Part shown: piece after piece, positions 1-8,446 of the stretch
Layout: the number at the start of each line of letters is the position of its first letter
Numbering within the stretch: position 1 is the first letter of the stretch
NCBI GenBank assembly: GCA_949747905.1
Contig: CATKEF010000062.1
Location: forward strand, 1 to 34,475
Length of the DNA stretch: 34,475 nt
Source of the DNA: an uncultured Eubacteriales bacterium
GTDB taxonomy: Bacteria; Bacillota; Clostridia; Christensenellales; Borkfalkiaceae
Reading direction: 5' to 3'
Notes under the pieces: generated by a model
Told to the model about the DNA's origin: nothing
The model's input: the letters and a program-made list of their open reading frames with translations, nothing else
Database searches by the model: none
Position numbers and translations under genes: made by a program

Positions 1-1095
1 CAAGGCGTTCGCTATCGTTTCCGATTCGAGATAAATTTTCGCAAGTTTTGAACAGCCTTTGAAGGCGTCCTTGCCTACGTCCGTCAGATTTTCGGAAACG
101 TGTAACGTGGTCAGAGTTCCGAGATTCTGGAACGCAAGCGACCTTATCGAGGTTACGGGCATCTCTCTCACCGTTGCGGGTATTGCAAATTCCTCTTCCG
201 CAAAATCCGCGGATACGCCGACTATTTCATAAGCGCCCGAATTTTTACGGTAGAAAATGCCGTCCTCTTCGTAAGCGCCGTAAACTTTGTAAGTCTTTCC
301 GCCTACGTTTGCCGTACCGTCTAAAACGTCCAGAGTATCGCTTATATATCTGCCGACTTCGGTTATTCCGTCCGCGACGAAAATGGAAGTTGCCATAGCG
401 CACATTCCGCCGCAGGACTCTGCCGAAGTAACAGCCGCCGCCACCGCGGGGCTTGCGATATACACCGAAGCGAGCGCGTCGCAATACAGGAATGCGTTTG
501 TCTCTACCGAGCTTGCCGAGATTACGGCTATTTCGGTGATGTTTTCGCAAGCCGAGAACGCGCCGTACTTAATAGCGGAAGAACCTGTTACCGTAACGCT
601 CTTCAAATCGTTGGGTATGTACGCCTTTATCTCGTCATCCTGCGTGGTCTGGTAAATTTTGGTTGCATTGGAAAAAGCCTTGTTTCCGAAAAAGTATCCG
701 AAAAGCGCCTCTTCGCCTTCCGCTCCTGCGCTCGCGCCGACGAAGGGAACGGTGAGTTCTTCAAGTGATTTACAGCCTTTGAAAGCCGCAGCGCCTATCT
801 CGGTCACCGTATCGGGAATAACAAGCGATTCGAGGGTTTTACAGCCCATAAACGCTTTATCCGCTATTACAGTCACGGGAAGGTCGTTAAAGGTTGCGGG
901 TACGGTGAATTCTGTCTTTTTGAAATCTTTCGTACCTGTAAGCATATACGCGGTTCCTTCGTCGTTGATTTCGTAAATAACGCCGTCGTGAATATCTCCC
1001 GTCTCTCCGTCTCCGCAGGCGGCAAACGCCAGCGGAGTCAGCATAACGGAACCCAGAGTAAACGCTATAATGCGTCTCAAAGTTTTACTTTTCAT
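1..1095 (-). CDS. BspA-like leucine-rich-repeat surface lipoprotein (3' end beyond window)
   Basis: The 365 codons present run off the window edge without a stop. The protein begins MKSKTLRRIIAF, has a hydrophobic signal segment and a lipobox-like FAAC with Cys27 as the probable lipidation site, so it is likely a secreted lipoprotein. The body carries irregular BspA/TpLRR (LRR_5-type) units of the form IPxTVTEIGxxAFxGCxxLExLxI, clear near residues 60-105 and again at the end near 320-355. Such proteins mediate surface adhesion or binding in gut and oral bacteria; the ligand cannot be told from sequence. The ATG overlaps the 3' end of the upstream GH3 gene by 11 nt, and its GGAGGG ribosome binding site lies inside that gene's last codons, so the two are probably translationally coupled and work at the same surface. 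Confidence 0.85.
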   Translation of the reverse strand, partial: MKSKTLRRIIAFTLGSVMLTPLAFAACGDGETGDIHDGVIYEINDEGTAYMLTGTKDFKKTEFTVPATFNDLPVTVIADKAFMGCKTLESLVIPDTVTEIGAAAFKGCKSLEELTVPFVGASAGAEGEEALFGYFFGNKAFSNATKIYQTTQDDEIKAYIPNDLKSVTVTGSSAIKYGAFSACENITEIAVISASSVETNAFLYCDALASVYIASPAVAAAVTSAESCGGMCAMATSIFVADGITEVGRYISDTLDVLDGTANVGGKTYKVYGAYEEDGIFYRKNSGAYEIVGVSADFAEEEFAIPATVREMPVTSIRSLAFQNLGTLTTLHVSENLTDVGKDAFKGCSKLAKIYLESETIANAL

Positions 1096-4081
1096 CTGTT
1101 TTCCCTCCTTCCTCGTTTTCTGCCGCCGCAGTACCGTCGGGAATTTCCGCCGTCGCGACAACGGGTCTGAATTTAATTTTCAACGTCAGCACCAACATAA
1201 CCGCGCTTGCGACAAGAAGAATCGCCGTAACTATAATGCATGCGAGCAACGCGGTGAACCACCAGGGAGTGATAATCATCATCTCGGTATCGGAAACGTA
1301 TCCGTTCATTGCGTGCGAGTTGGCTACAACGTAGAGTACGTTATGCGCAGCGCGGCGGAGAGCCTGAACCACGGTTGCATTTTCCCTGTAATTGGAGAAG
1401 TCGTACGGAACGCCGCTGTTGAACGATTTGTCTATGCCCGCCACAACGCCGTCGACGTAGTTGTAAATGCCGTCCACGTCAGAACCGTAGTCGGTTATGA
1501 CCATTCCGACAAAGCCCCACTCGTCGCGGAGAATCTCCGTCTGCAATTCCTTGCTTCCGCCCGTCCACTTACAGCCGATACGGTTGTAGGAGGACATAAG
1601 TCCCGTAGCGTCCGCCTCTTTGACGGCAATCTCGAAGCCTCTGAGATACAATTCGCGGATTGTCTGTTCGTCCGAGAACGTCGCAACGCCGTGACGCGTC
1701 GTTTCGAATTCGTTGATAGCGAAATGCTTCATGAATACGTAGCAGCCTATGGACTGAATGCCTCTGACCTGAGCAGCCGCGCATTTGCCGGTAAGGAACG
1801 GGTCTTCGGAATAGTATTCGAAGTTTCTGCCGTTGTACATATTTCTATGGATGTTAAGTCCGGGGCTGTAGATACCCGCAACTTTGGAGTGAAGCATATC
1901 TTCGCCGTAAAGCTGACCGACTTCTTCAATGAGTTCGACATTGTAAGTTGCCGCAAGTATAGGCTCGCAGGGCCAACCCATAGCACGGTAAGCCGAAGGT
2001 CTCGCATAGGTCGAACCGATACCGAGCGCACCGTCCGATTCTTTGGACTGGGGCTTTGTAATGGAGTCGAGCGCAACCGTTGCGCAATAACCTTCCACTT
2101 CCAGTTTCGCCATATCCTCGAACGACAGTTTGTTCAAAAGAAGCTCCCACGCCTCGTCGTCGTAATCTTTGCCGATAAGGTCTGCAAGATTGAGAGGAAC
2201 CGTAGGGTCGTATTCCGGCATCTTTGCATCGGGGTCTTCTTCCACGGGTTTATTCCATTTAAGGTCTTCCGCAACTATTGCGTTCATAGTAAGTCTGACC
2301 GAAGTTGTAGGCAATGTACCCGTCCAGTTGTTTCTGGTAAGATACGTTATCTTCTGCGAAGAAGTGCCTTCATACTTGTTCACGTCCGCATAACCGAGAC
2401 GGTTTGCTATCTTGCCGTTTTCGGAATACGTCGTAAAATCATTTTCATTGATATGTATTTTCTCGACGAAATCTGCGTTGCCCGCGGAAGTCATCTTCGC
2501 GGTGTTTACCGCAATTCCGTCCGCACTCTTTTTCGCAAGAATGTTGTTCAGCGCGAGATGCGCGTCGGTACCGAAAGCGATGTAATAATCGCCCTCTTCG
2601 AGAATGTAAGTTTTAGCCGAATCGTCGTCATAGGTTCTGAACGTTTCCGCAGTGACTTCTATTGTGACTATTTCCGACTTACCGGGTCTCAGAGTTCTGG
2701 TCTTCGTAAAACCGGCAAGTTCTACGGAAGGCTTTTCGATTCCGTGCGTTATATCGTAAGCCGTATAGGGCTTCTGCAAATAAATCTGAACGGTGTTCGC
2801 TCCGCGCACCTCTCCCGTATTCGTTACGGTGAGAGTCACGTCATAATTTCCCGCGGAGTTCTTTTTGACGTCGAAATTGCTGTATTCGAACGTCGTATAG
2901 CTGTTACCGTAACCGAAGGGGAATATTACGGTATTAGCATAATCGTATTCGCCCGCGTTGCCCTGATTGAGAACAACGTCTTCGTAGCGAGTTTCATAGT
3001 AACGGTAACCAACGTATATACCTTCCTGATAAACGCCGTAATGCTTTTTGGTATTTACGTTTCCGACGAAGCCGTTATAATTGCCCCATTCGTAAACGCC
3101 CGAATTTGCAAGCGAAGGCGCGGTAGTATTGTCGTAGCAGAAAGTGTCCACAAGACGTCCGGAAGGATTAGCCGTACCGACGAGAAGTTCGCCCACGGCA
3201 TAAATTCCCGAGTAACCGGGCGTTCCTATCCAAAGGCAAGCGCCTATCTTGTCGCGATATTTGGAAAGCTCCTTAAACTGAAGACCGTTTGCGGAGTTGA
3301 TAACAAGAATAACTTCTTTGAATTCGCTCGTAGGTCCGGTGAGATAGTCGAGCATATCAATCTCTTCTTGTGTTAGTTCGAGATAGTTATTGTCCAAAGC
3401 ATCGTTCGTGCCGTTTGTGCCGTTGGGAGCATTGTCGCCCCAAGCCATATCGGAACCCTCGCCTCCGCTGCGCGCAAGCACAACTATAGCGGCGTCGGAA
3501 TATTCCCCGAAAGAACTCTGACAGCTGTTCTGAACTTTGTCCCAAGGAGTTTCGTTGAGTCTTATGCCCGTTATGCTTCCCGCAGACATACTGTCAAGCT
3601 GCGTTCTGCGTTCCTGCTTTCCATAGAAATTCCAGAGAGTGTCGTTCACCTTGAATCTGCTGTCTTCAAGCGCATCTCTGAGCGTGGGAGCGCCGGTCCA
3701 ACTGAAAGACGCCGAGCCGGTGCCGGAGTATATAATGTCTACCGAGGAATGAGAGAAACAGCTTACCTTGGAGTATTTTGCAAGAGGAAGCGCGTTTTCG
3801 TTGTTCCACAAAAGAACGGAACCCTCCGCCACGACCTGCCCGCAATATTCCTCGGTAGAATACCAGAGTTCTTCATCGTCGTCATACTCGGACTTGAAAT
3901 ACTCCGCGTCTATGTCTGCATCGGGCTTATTGACCGGTACCGACGTTGTGATGTCGAAGAAACTGTTTACAGCCAGTCTGTACTGATACATGACGCAGAT
4001 TGCGGCAATGAACACCGCAAGCAATACCGCCAATACCGACGTCAATGCAATCCACAAAGGCTTCTTGAATAATTTGTTCAT
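1085..4081 (-). CDS. Membrane-anchored glycoside hydrolase family 3 enzyme with permuted domain order
   Basis: 998 aa from the ATG at 4081, chosen over an upstream in-frame ATG at 4117 because AGGAGG lies 6 nt before it. Hydrophobic segments at about 9-31 and 942-969 anchor both ends; the catalytic part should be extracytoplasmic. The alpha/beta sandwich (GH3_C) comes first at about 80-315, with SGGEGSD giving Glu208 as candidate acid/base. A FnIII-like domain follows (PFGYGNSYTTF to about 505), then the TIM barrel (GH3_N) at about 630-925 with MKHF (Lys785-His786) and nucleophile Asp864 in VITDYGSD. This is the reverse of the usual GH3 order, as known from Ruminococcus albus-type beta-glucosidases. 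It probably cleaves beta-glucosides or beta-xylosides; the substrate is not predictable. A divergent AraC-type regulator lies upstream and a BspA-like lipoprotein overlaps downstream. No strong promoter is visible. Confidence 0.93.
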   Translation of the reverse strand: MNKLFKKPLWIALTSVLAVLLAVFIAAICVMYQYRLAVNSFFDITTSVPVNKPDADIDAEYFKSEYDDDEELWYSTEEYCGQVVAEGSVLLWNNENALPLAKYSKVSCFSHSSVDIIYSGTGSASFSWTGAPTLRDALEDSRFKVNDTLWNFYGKQERRTQLDSMSAGSITGIRLNETPWDKVQNSCQSSFGEYSDAAIVVLARSGGEGSDMAWGDNAPNGTNGTNDALDNNYLELTQEEIDMLDYLTGPTSEFKEVILVINSANGLQFKELSKYRDKIGACLWIGTPGYSGIYAVGELLVGTANPSGRLVDTFCYDNTTAPSLANSGVYEWGNYNGFVGNVNTKKHYGVYQEGIYVGYRYYETRYEDVVLNQGNAGEYDYANTVIFPFGYGNSYTTFEYSNFDVKKNSAGNYDVTLTVTNTGEVRGANTVQIYLQKPYTAYDITHGIEKPSVELAGFTKTRTLRPGKSEIVTIEVTAETFRTYDDDSAKTYILEEGDYYIAFGTDAHLALNNILAKKSADGIAVNTAKMTSAGNADFVEKIHINENDFTTYSENGKIANRLGYADVNKYEGTSSQKITYLTRNNWTGTLPTTSVRLTMNAIVAEDLKWNKPVEEDPDAKMPEYDPTVPLNLADLIGKDYDDEAWELLLNKLSFEDMAKLEVEGYCATVALDSITKPQSKESDGALGIGSTYARPSAYRAMGWPCEPILAATYNVELIEEVGQLYGEDMLHSKVAGIYSPGLNIHRNMYNGRNFEYYSEDPFLTGKCAAAQVRGIQSIGCYVFMKHFAINEFETTRHGVATFSDEQTIRELYLRGFEIAVKEADATGLMSSYNRIGCKWTGGSKELQTEILRDEWGFVGMVITDYGSDVDGIYNYVDGVVAGIDKSFNSGVPYDFSNYRENATVVQALRRAAHNVLYVVANSHAMNGYVSDTEMMIITPWWFTALLACIIVTAILLVASAVMLVLTLKIKFRPVVATAEIPDGTAAAENEEGGKTDEK

Positions 4082-4111
4082 TTTTTCCTCCTGAACATAC
4101 TCGGAACGACG

Positions 4112-4129
4112 ACACATATGTACACATAT
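4112..4129. repeat. Direct repeat ACACATAT, 10-bp period, in the divergent intergenic region
   Basis: Two exact ACACATAT copies start at 4112 and 4122, one helical turn apart, between the GH3 start at 4081 and the regulator start at 4299. AraC-family proteins often bind direct half-sites, so this is a possible operator, although 10 bp is shorter than the usual spacing between half-sites. The repeat is seen; the function is inference. The rest of 4082-4298 holds the regulator's -10 and a TATACT (minus strand, 4243-4248) without a good -35. Confidence 0.3.
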
Positions 4130-4246
4130 CCGATAAGATTTTCACGCCGTCTGTCCTATGTCTACATTGTCATTCTTTTCCGTCGATATTTAAAGATAAA
4201 AATGTGTATATTTTGGGTAAGATTGTTTCAGAATAAAAGGAAAGTA

Positions 4247-4275
4247 TAGCAATGCGAAAAACCGCGTGTTATAAT
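4247..4275 (+). promoter_or_regulatory. Putative promoter of the PocR/AraC regulator
   Basis: A perfect TATAAT lies at 4270-4275, 23 nt before the ATG at 4299. Seventeen bases upstream is only a weak -35-like hexamer, TAGCAA (4247-4252). The start codon itself has a strong AAGGAGG. The short leader and poor -35 fit a weakly expressed or activated regulator gene. Confidence 0.45.
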
Positions 4276-4298
4276 CGTGCCGCACTAAGGAGGAACGC

Positions 4299-5147
4299 AT
4301 GATAACACCCGAAACAATAACTTTAAACGAGCTTTTGAAACAGTTTTACACAATAGTCGAAATAAGAATTTCCATATTCGACAACGATTTTCGACTTGTA
4401 ACCGAATACCCGGAATCGGCTCCGAAATTCTGCCGGTTCATAAGACGTACGGAAGCAGGCAGAGAAGCATGCAACAAATGCGATATAGAAGCGTGTATGC
4501 GGGCAAAGAAACTCAAAAAGCCGCACACATACGTATGTCACGCAGGATTGACCGAAGCCATTACCCCCATTCAACTGGACTCGGGTACTTACGGTTACGC
4601 CATTCTCGCACATATACTTCCGCAGGAAAATCTAAGACAGACGGTAGAGCAGATTTGCACGAAAGTACGTAAATACGGAATGACGCGCGAGGAATGCATG
4701 CAGGCTCTTTCGGAATTCAGACCGAGAACCGCCGAACAGATTAACGCGTCGGTAAAGATTCTCGACGCCATTGCCTCGTATATCTATATCCACAATTTCA
4801 TACGTTGGGAAAACGAAAACATAGGCTTTAAAATAGACGAATTCATCCGAAAGAATTTACAGAAAAAACTCACCTCCGACACTCTTTGCAACCAGTTCCA
4901 CTGTTCACGTTCCTGTCTGTACAGAATTTCGATGAAAAATTTCGGAGAAGGAATAGGAAATTACATCACGCGCTGTCGTCTGGAACAGGCTAAAAAAATG
5001 ATTTTAAGCGGTCATTCCATTTCCGAAACGACCGAACAGTGCGGGTTTTCAGACTATAATTATTTCTGCAAAGTGTTTAAAAAGCATACGGGAGTTTCGC
5101 CTTCCAAATTCAAATCATCCCAAAGCAAAACAGAAAAAGACAAATAA
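4299..5147 (+). CDS. AraC-family transcriptional regulator with PocR-type sensory domain
   Basis: 282 aa, the only plus-strand gene in the window. Residues about 8-170 form a PocR-like ligand-sensing domain: FCRFIRR, then CNKC (Cys58, Cys61), Cys66, and YVCHAGLTEAITPI with Cys80-His81. These conserved Cys residues could bind a metal or respond to redox state. Residues about 180-275 are a double helix-turn-helix AraC domain, ending with the typical GFSDYNYFCKVFKKHTGVSPSKFK-type signature. AAGGAGG precedes the ATG by 5 nt. It diverges from the GH3/BspA-like pair over a 217-nt intergenic region, so control of that pair in response to a small molecule (often a sugar or diol for related proteins) is the natural inference. 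A hairpin terminator follows directly. Confidence 0.92.
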   Translation: MITPETITLNELLKQFYTIVEIRISIFDNDFRLVTEYPESAPKFCRFIRRTEAGREACNKCDIEACMRAKKLKKPHTYVCHAGLTEAITPIQLDSGTYGYAILAHILPQENLRQTVEQICTKVRKYGMTREECMQALSEFRPRTAEQINASVKILDAIASYIYIHNFIRWENENIGFKIDEFIRKNLQKKLTSDTLCNQFHCSRSCLYRISMKNFGEGIGNYITRCRLEQAKKMILSGHSISETTEQCGFSDYNYFCKVFKKHTGVSPSKFKSSQSKTEKDK

Positions 5148-5152
5148 AAAGA

Positions 5153-5179
5153 CCCCGGTTCGCATAATGCGAACCGGGG
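5153..5179. terminator. Rho-independent terminator after the AraC-type gene
   Basis: A perfect 13-bp stem, CCCCGGTTCGCAT with its complement around a single A, starts 5 nt after the stop codon. Downstream on the plus strand is a weak T-rich stretch. On the minus strand the upstream AAATAAAAAGA reads as a T-run, so the element may work in both directions. Confidence 0.8.
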
Positions 5180-5199
5180 TGAATTATTTATTATATTAA

Positions 5200-5790
5200 A
5201 AATTCCTCGACTACGCCTCGGAATATCAATTAAATTGTCCGAAATGACTTTCATGTCATATTGAGCAGCCCTTGTCACATTGAGCGGCAGCGAAACATCC
5301 GATTCCTCGATAAGCTCGTAACGACAATAACGCCCGGGATGACGTAATTTGTCGGGATGATGCCCTTTTGTCACCCTGAGATTTTTCGAAGAGTCTATAG
5401 GAATTGACAACAGAAGCGCTCAAAACGACCGTTCTGTCGCTCTGAACAATTCATTGTATCCCATTATGTCACCCAGAGTGTAATGAAGGGTCCATCGCTG
5501 CGCTCGGGATGACAGAAAAGCAATTCGGGATGACAAAACGCACTCAGAACGACAAAACGCGCTTAGGGATAACAAAACGCGCTTGGAGTAACAGAAGAGC
5601 GACACAGGATGATAAAATGCTCGGTTTACGCGCTATATTATAATTTTGAGCGTTCCCCTTTTTCATGTTGAGTGTCGAGAAACTTCCGTTTGTCATGTTG
5701 AGTTTTATCATAACGCTTCGCAGCTTTCCGTCATGTTGAGCGAAGCGAAACATCTCTTTCTTCACTGCGTTCAAAATGACAATTCCGCAA
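5200..5790. repeat. Dispersed-repeat region R1 (GCGAAGCGAAACAT family)
   Basis: About 600 nt with no credible gene, built of degenerate units such as TGAGCGAAGCGAAACAT (5737-5753), ATTGAGCGGCAGCGAAACAT (5279-5298), ATTCCTCGACTACGCCTCGG (5202-5221) and CGCTGCGCTCGGGATGACAG (5494-5513). Between about 5514 and 5620 there is a run of roughly 19-22-nt units containing GATGACAAAACGC. The units match regions R2-R4 elsewhere in the window. Short minus-strand open frames here have no recognisable protein and are repeat-derived. The region lies between two convergent terminators (5153-5179 and 5804-5824). Confidence 0.75.
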
Positions 5791-5803
5791 AACATAAAGA
5801 AAA

Positions 5804-5824
5804 ACCCGCCGAAATTCGGCGGGT
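5804..5824 (-). terminator. Rho-independent terminator of the trmK-nif3-zinc-ribbon unit
   Basis: A 10-bp inverted repeat, ACCCGCCGAA and its complement around one A. On the minus strand it is followed by TTTTTC TTT, the expected U-tract. It lies about 157 nt after the zinc-ribbon stop codon. Confidence 0.75.
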
Positions 5825-5870
5825 CTTACTTTTCCCCTTATTAAATTACAGCTTTTCTGCCGTGTGAAAT

Positions 5871-5896
5871 AAGTCCACTTTTGTTTGGGTGGACTT
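5871..5896. repeat. Inverted repeat AAGTCCAC / GTGGACTT
   Basis: An 8-bp stem with a 10-nt loop lies between the zinc-ribbon stop (5981) and the stronger terminator at 5804-5824. There is no clear U-tract on the minus strand, so it may be an auxiliary 3'-end hairpin. The rest of 5825-5980 is AT-rich with nothing else visible. Confidence 0.4.
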
Positions 5897-5980
5897 TTAT
5901 GCTACCACATAAATTTGCATTTGTCAATTACATTTTTACAATTTTGTGCAAAATGCACTAAAATTGTTTCATTTACTCAA

Positions 5981-6685
5981 TCAGCCTTTATAAAGAAATC
6001 TCCGACAACCGTCGCACTCGATTACTTTACCGCCCGAAATTTCCTCCTTGCCTTTCAATGAAAGTTCGGTTCCGCATTTCGAGCATCTTCCGTCTTTGAC
6101 TGCACAGATTATTGGAAATATACGTTCGCTGCGCTTTATCTTATATTTCTTCAACACCTCTTCATCTATTCCGCCGGCTATTTTTTCAAGTTCCTTATTT
6201 ATTTGAGCCATTTCGGATTTTTTCTCTTCCATATACGCTTTGTACTTCGAAGCAAGCTCTGTGTTGTACTGCTCCTGAACGGAAAGCGTTTTTTTCTTGA
6301 GATTTTTGTACTCGGTATCTGAATCTTTAATTGCTTTACTGAGATTGGCAACCTCGGTTTTTATAGCGCGCAAACGCTCGATAAGCTGAAGTACATTCTT
6401 TTTATAGAAAGAAATCTCCGCGCCGCCCTCGACAAGCTCGTCAACGTTATCGAAATCGTTCAACGTTTCAGAAATTTCCGCATATTTAACGTTCAGCTCG
6501 TCCAAAAGCGAAGTAAGCTCCTTTGCTTTTGCGTTCATAGCGTCGAGTTTTTCCGCCGCTTTGTTTAAAAAGCTCTTTGCCTGCGCATACTCCTTTCTCT
6601 CTTTGGAATTTGCCGCCTCCTGTTCGATACCGAGCAATTTGGAATCAATCTGCTGATATTCAAGAAGTTTTTCTATCTGTGCCAT
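5981..6685 (-). CDS. Coiled-coil C4 zinc-ribbon domain protein (zf-RING_7 type)
   Basis: 234 aa from the ATG at 6685, which has GGGGAGG 6 nt upstream; an in-frame ATG at 6721 would overlap nif3 and has no such site. Residues about 5-175 are rich in Lys, Glu, Ala and Leu heptads and should form a long antiparallel coiled coil. The C-terminus holds four cysteines in two CxxC pairs, GRCSKCGTEL and ECDGCRRFLY, a C4 zinc ribbon. The family is widespread in bacteria and often sits beside nif3-like genes, as here. Its molecular role is poorly defined, with nucleic-acid or RNA-associated functions proposed. It is the last gene of a minus-strand unit after trmK and the nif3-like gene, 16 nt after the latter's stop. 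Confidence 0.85.
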   Translation of the reverse strand: MAQIEKLLEYQQIDSKLLGIEQEAANSKERKEYAQAKSFLNKAAEKLDAMNAKAKELTSLLDELNVKYAEISETLNDFDNVDELVEGGAEISFYKKNVLQLIERLRAIKTEVANLSKAIKDSDTEYKNLKKKTLSVQEQYNTELASKYKAYMEEKKSEMAQINKELEKIAGGIDEEVLKKYKIKRSERIFPIICAVKDGRCSKCGTELSLKGKEEISGGKVIECDGCRRFLYKG

Positions 6686-6701
6686 ATGTTCCTCCCCGAA
6701 T

Positions 6702-7487
6702 TCAAAGTAACTCGTCCTCACGGAAATACTCCGCAGGCACTTTGAATTCTCCCTTTATTTTTTCGAAAATTTTATTTAAGCCGTAACTTTCCGACGCATA
6801 ATGCGCCATAACTATTACAGCCGTCCCGGACGAAACAAGTCCCGATATTTCATGATGTTTCATATCCGAGGATAAAAACACGTCCGCGCCGTGATTTTTT
6901 GCAAAAGCCATATTGTAATCGTCGCACCCCGCGCCGCAAAAAGAAGCTACCTTGGAAATATTTCTTTCCATATCTCCGTACACGATAATACGCTCGGTGC
7001 AGAATTCTTTGCCGATATGTGCGCAAAACTTGCCCAAAGTCTGCTTTCCGACTTCATACACTCTGCCGTATCCTCCACCGCTCAACGAAGCCGCAACCGA
7101 CGCATTTTCACCGCCCAACCCCTTCATAAGATAATAATCTATACCCTCGGGCGCCGCGTCGAAATTAAGATGCATAGATATTACCGATATTCCGCATTTC
7201 ATGCATTCGGCAAGCGCTCTTGCCTGACCGTCCCGCGGCAAATCGAATTTCTTTATACCGTAATAAACAGCCGGATGGTGCGTCACTATGAGATTATAGC
7301 CCAAACGTTTAGCTTTATCCACGGCTTTTTCGGACAAATCAAGAGAAAAGACGACGCCGTTTATTTCGCTTCCGCAATTTATAATTATACCGCTGTTGTC
7401 GTACATATCGAACTTTTTACAGAATTCGTCCGAAAGCGCGACCGGCGCAATTTTTTCTAAAACAGAATATATTTCTTCAAGTTTCAT
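6702..7487 (-). CDS. Nif3-like dinuclear metal-centre protein (YqfO / GTP cyclohydrolase type 2-like family)
   Basis: 261 aa from the ATG at 7487. An in-frame TTG two codons upstream (7493) is possible but less likely. The metal-site motifs of the NIF3 family are present: VTHHP (His70, His71), MHLNFD (Asp110) and, near the C-terminus, AHYASE (His229, Glu233). The N-terminal MYDNSGI and SLDLSEKAVDKA are also typical. The length matches the short form without the PII-like insert found in Bacillus YqfO. The biochemical role is uncertain; a metal-dependent hydrolase is the usual view. The start overlaps the end of trmK by 11 nt, the same pairing as yqfN-yqfO in Bacillus, so the assignment is well supported by context. 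Confidence 0.92.
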   Translation of the reverse strand: MKLEEIYSVLEKIAPVALSDEFCKKFDMYDNSGIIINCGSEINGVVFSLDLSEKAVDKAKRLGYNLIVTHHPAVYYGIKKFDLPRDGQARALAECMKCGISVISMHLNFDAAPEGIDYYLMKGLGGENASVAASLSGGGYGRVYEVGKQTLGKFCAHIGKEFCTERIIVYGDMERNISKVASFCGAGCDDYNMAFAKNHGADVFLSSDMKHHEISGLVSSGTAVIVMAHYASESYGLNKIFEKIKGEFKVPAEYFREDELL

Positions 7488-8121
7488 TTTCAAGCACCCG
7501 CTTTATAAAAGCTATTTGAGCAGTAAGTTCCGCACGGTGTTCCGCGCTCATTTTCCGTTCCGAATAGGAACGCTTTTTTACCAGTTCGTTTTCTATATAC
7601 GCTTTTGTGTCCGCGCTTTTCAAATCTTTTCCGAACTCGAGTTCCGCTTCGGAATAAACAGACTTATATCCGACACGCCCGCCTTTTATAACGAAATAGA
7701 ATTTATCGCCGCAACGAAAAACTCCGTCGTAAGTTATCTCCGCTCCGCGCGAAAGAAGAAATTCCCTTAACTGTCGCGCATTTTTCATCGGCTGAAACAC
7801 AAATCTTTCCGGAACAAAAGAATTTTCGAGTATTCTTATTATTTCCTCACCGCCCATTCCCGCTATCAGAACCTGTCCGCAATCATAAGGTATTTTTCCC
7901 AACCCGTCGCAGCATTCCGAGACGACTTTACCTTCGGCAATAAAATCTCTCAAAAGCATCTCCGCTTTCGAAAGGCACTTTTCGCTTATATCGGAAATAT
8001 ACGCCTGCCCGCAAAGTCCGTTTTTGAGCATGTAAAGCGTACAATAACCGTGGTCGCACCCCACGTCCGCAAACGTTTCGCATTTATCGAGATATGAGCA
8101 AAGAATATCAAGTCTGTTCAT
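7477..8121 (-). CDS. trmK: tRNA (adenine(22)-N(1))-methyltransferase TrmK
   Basis: 214 aa, the usual family length. It is a SAM-dependent methyltransferase that makes m1A22 in tRNA. The SAM-binding motif is ADVGCDHGY (residues about 18-26), followed by the family-specific AGMGGEEI (about 87-94) and QPMKN (110-114). The C-terminal part is helical, rich in Lys and Arg (about 170-205), fitting a tRNA-binding tail. The ribosome binding site before the ATG is weak. It starts a minus-strand unit with the nif3-like and zinc-ribbon genes. In Bacillota it commonly follows rpoD, and here a 325-nt repeat-filled gap lies between the two. Confidence 0.95.
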   Translation of the reverse strand: MNRLDILCSYLDKCETFADVGCDHGYCTLYMLKNGLCGQAYISDISEKCLSKAEMLLRDFIAEGKVVSECCDGLGKIPYDCGQVLIAGMGGEEIIRILENSFVPERFVFQPMKNARQLREFLLSRGAEITYDGVFRCGDKFYFVIKGGRVGYKSVYSEAELEFGKDLKSADTKAYIENELVKKRSYSERKMSAEHRAELTAQIAFIKRVLENET

Positions 8122-8144
8122 TTTAAAAGGGTATTATTAAGCTG

Positions 8145-8378
8145 AAAAAGATTCCTCACTGCGTTCGGAATGACAGAAATCGTTCGGAATGACGCCATCT
8201 GTCAACCCAAGCGAAGCGAATGGGTCCTCTATCATCCGAGAGTCCATCGGCAAGCCTCGGGATGACTCAAAGTCCATCAAACGCCTGAAATAACTTAAAG
8301 TGCATTAAGCACACAGAAATACTAAAAGGTCGTGCGCACAGGATGACTTCTTTGTCATGGTGAGCGAAGCGAAACATT
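8145..8378. repeat. Dispersed-repeat region R2 between rpoD and trmK
   Basis: The gap 8122-8446 holds no gene. It contains TCACTGCGTTCGGAATGACA, CAAGCGAAGCGAATGGGTCC, AAGCCTCGGGATGAC and TGAGCGAAGCGAAACAT (8362-8378). The last is an exact 17-nt match to 5737-5753 in R1. No clear hairpin terminator for rpoD or promoter for trmK is visible, so some read-through from rpoD is possible. Confidence 0.7.
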
Positions 8379-8446
8379 TAAAGTGCAACACTACTCCCGA
8401 ACACCTGTCCCGCACCGTAAAGTTTACCGATTATATGAAAAATTTC

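Noticed and set aside
1070-3376. 768-codon open frame on the plus strand
   Set aside because: Lies antisense to the GH3 gene with all recognisable motifs on the minus strand; Arg/Val/Cys-rich translation without any domain.
5514-5620. Possible CRISPR array
   Set aside because: Units are about 20 nt, contiguous and degenerate, without unique spacers or cas genes.
5060-5795. Three minus-strand frames of 61-116 codons
   Set aside because: Overlap the terminator and dispersed repeats of R1; no ribosome binding sites or protein similarity.
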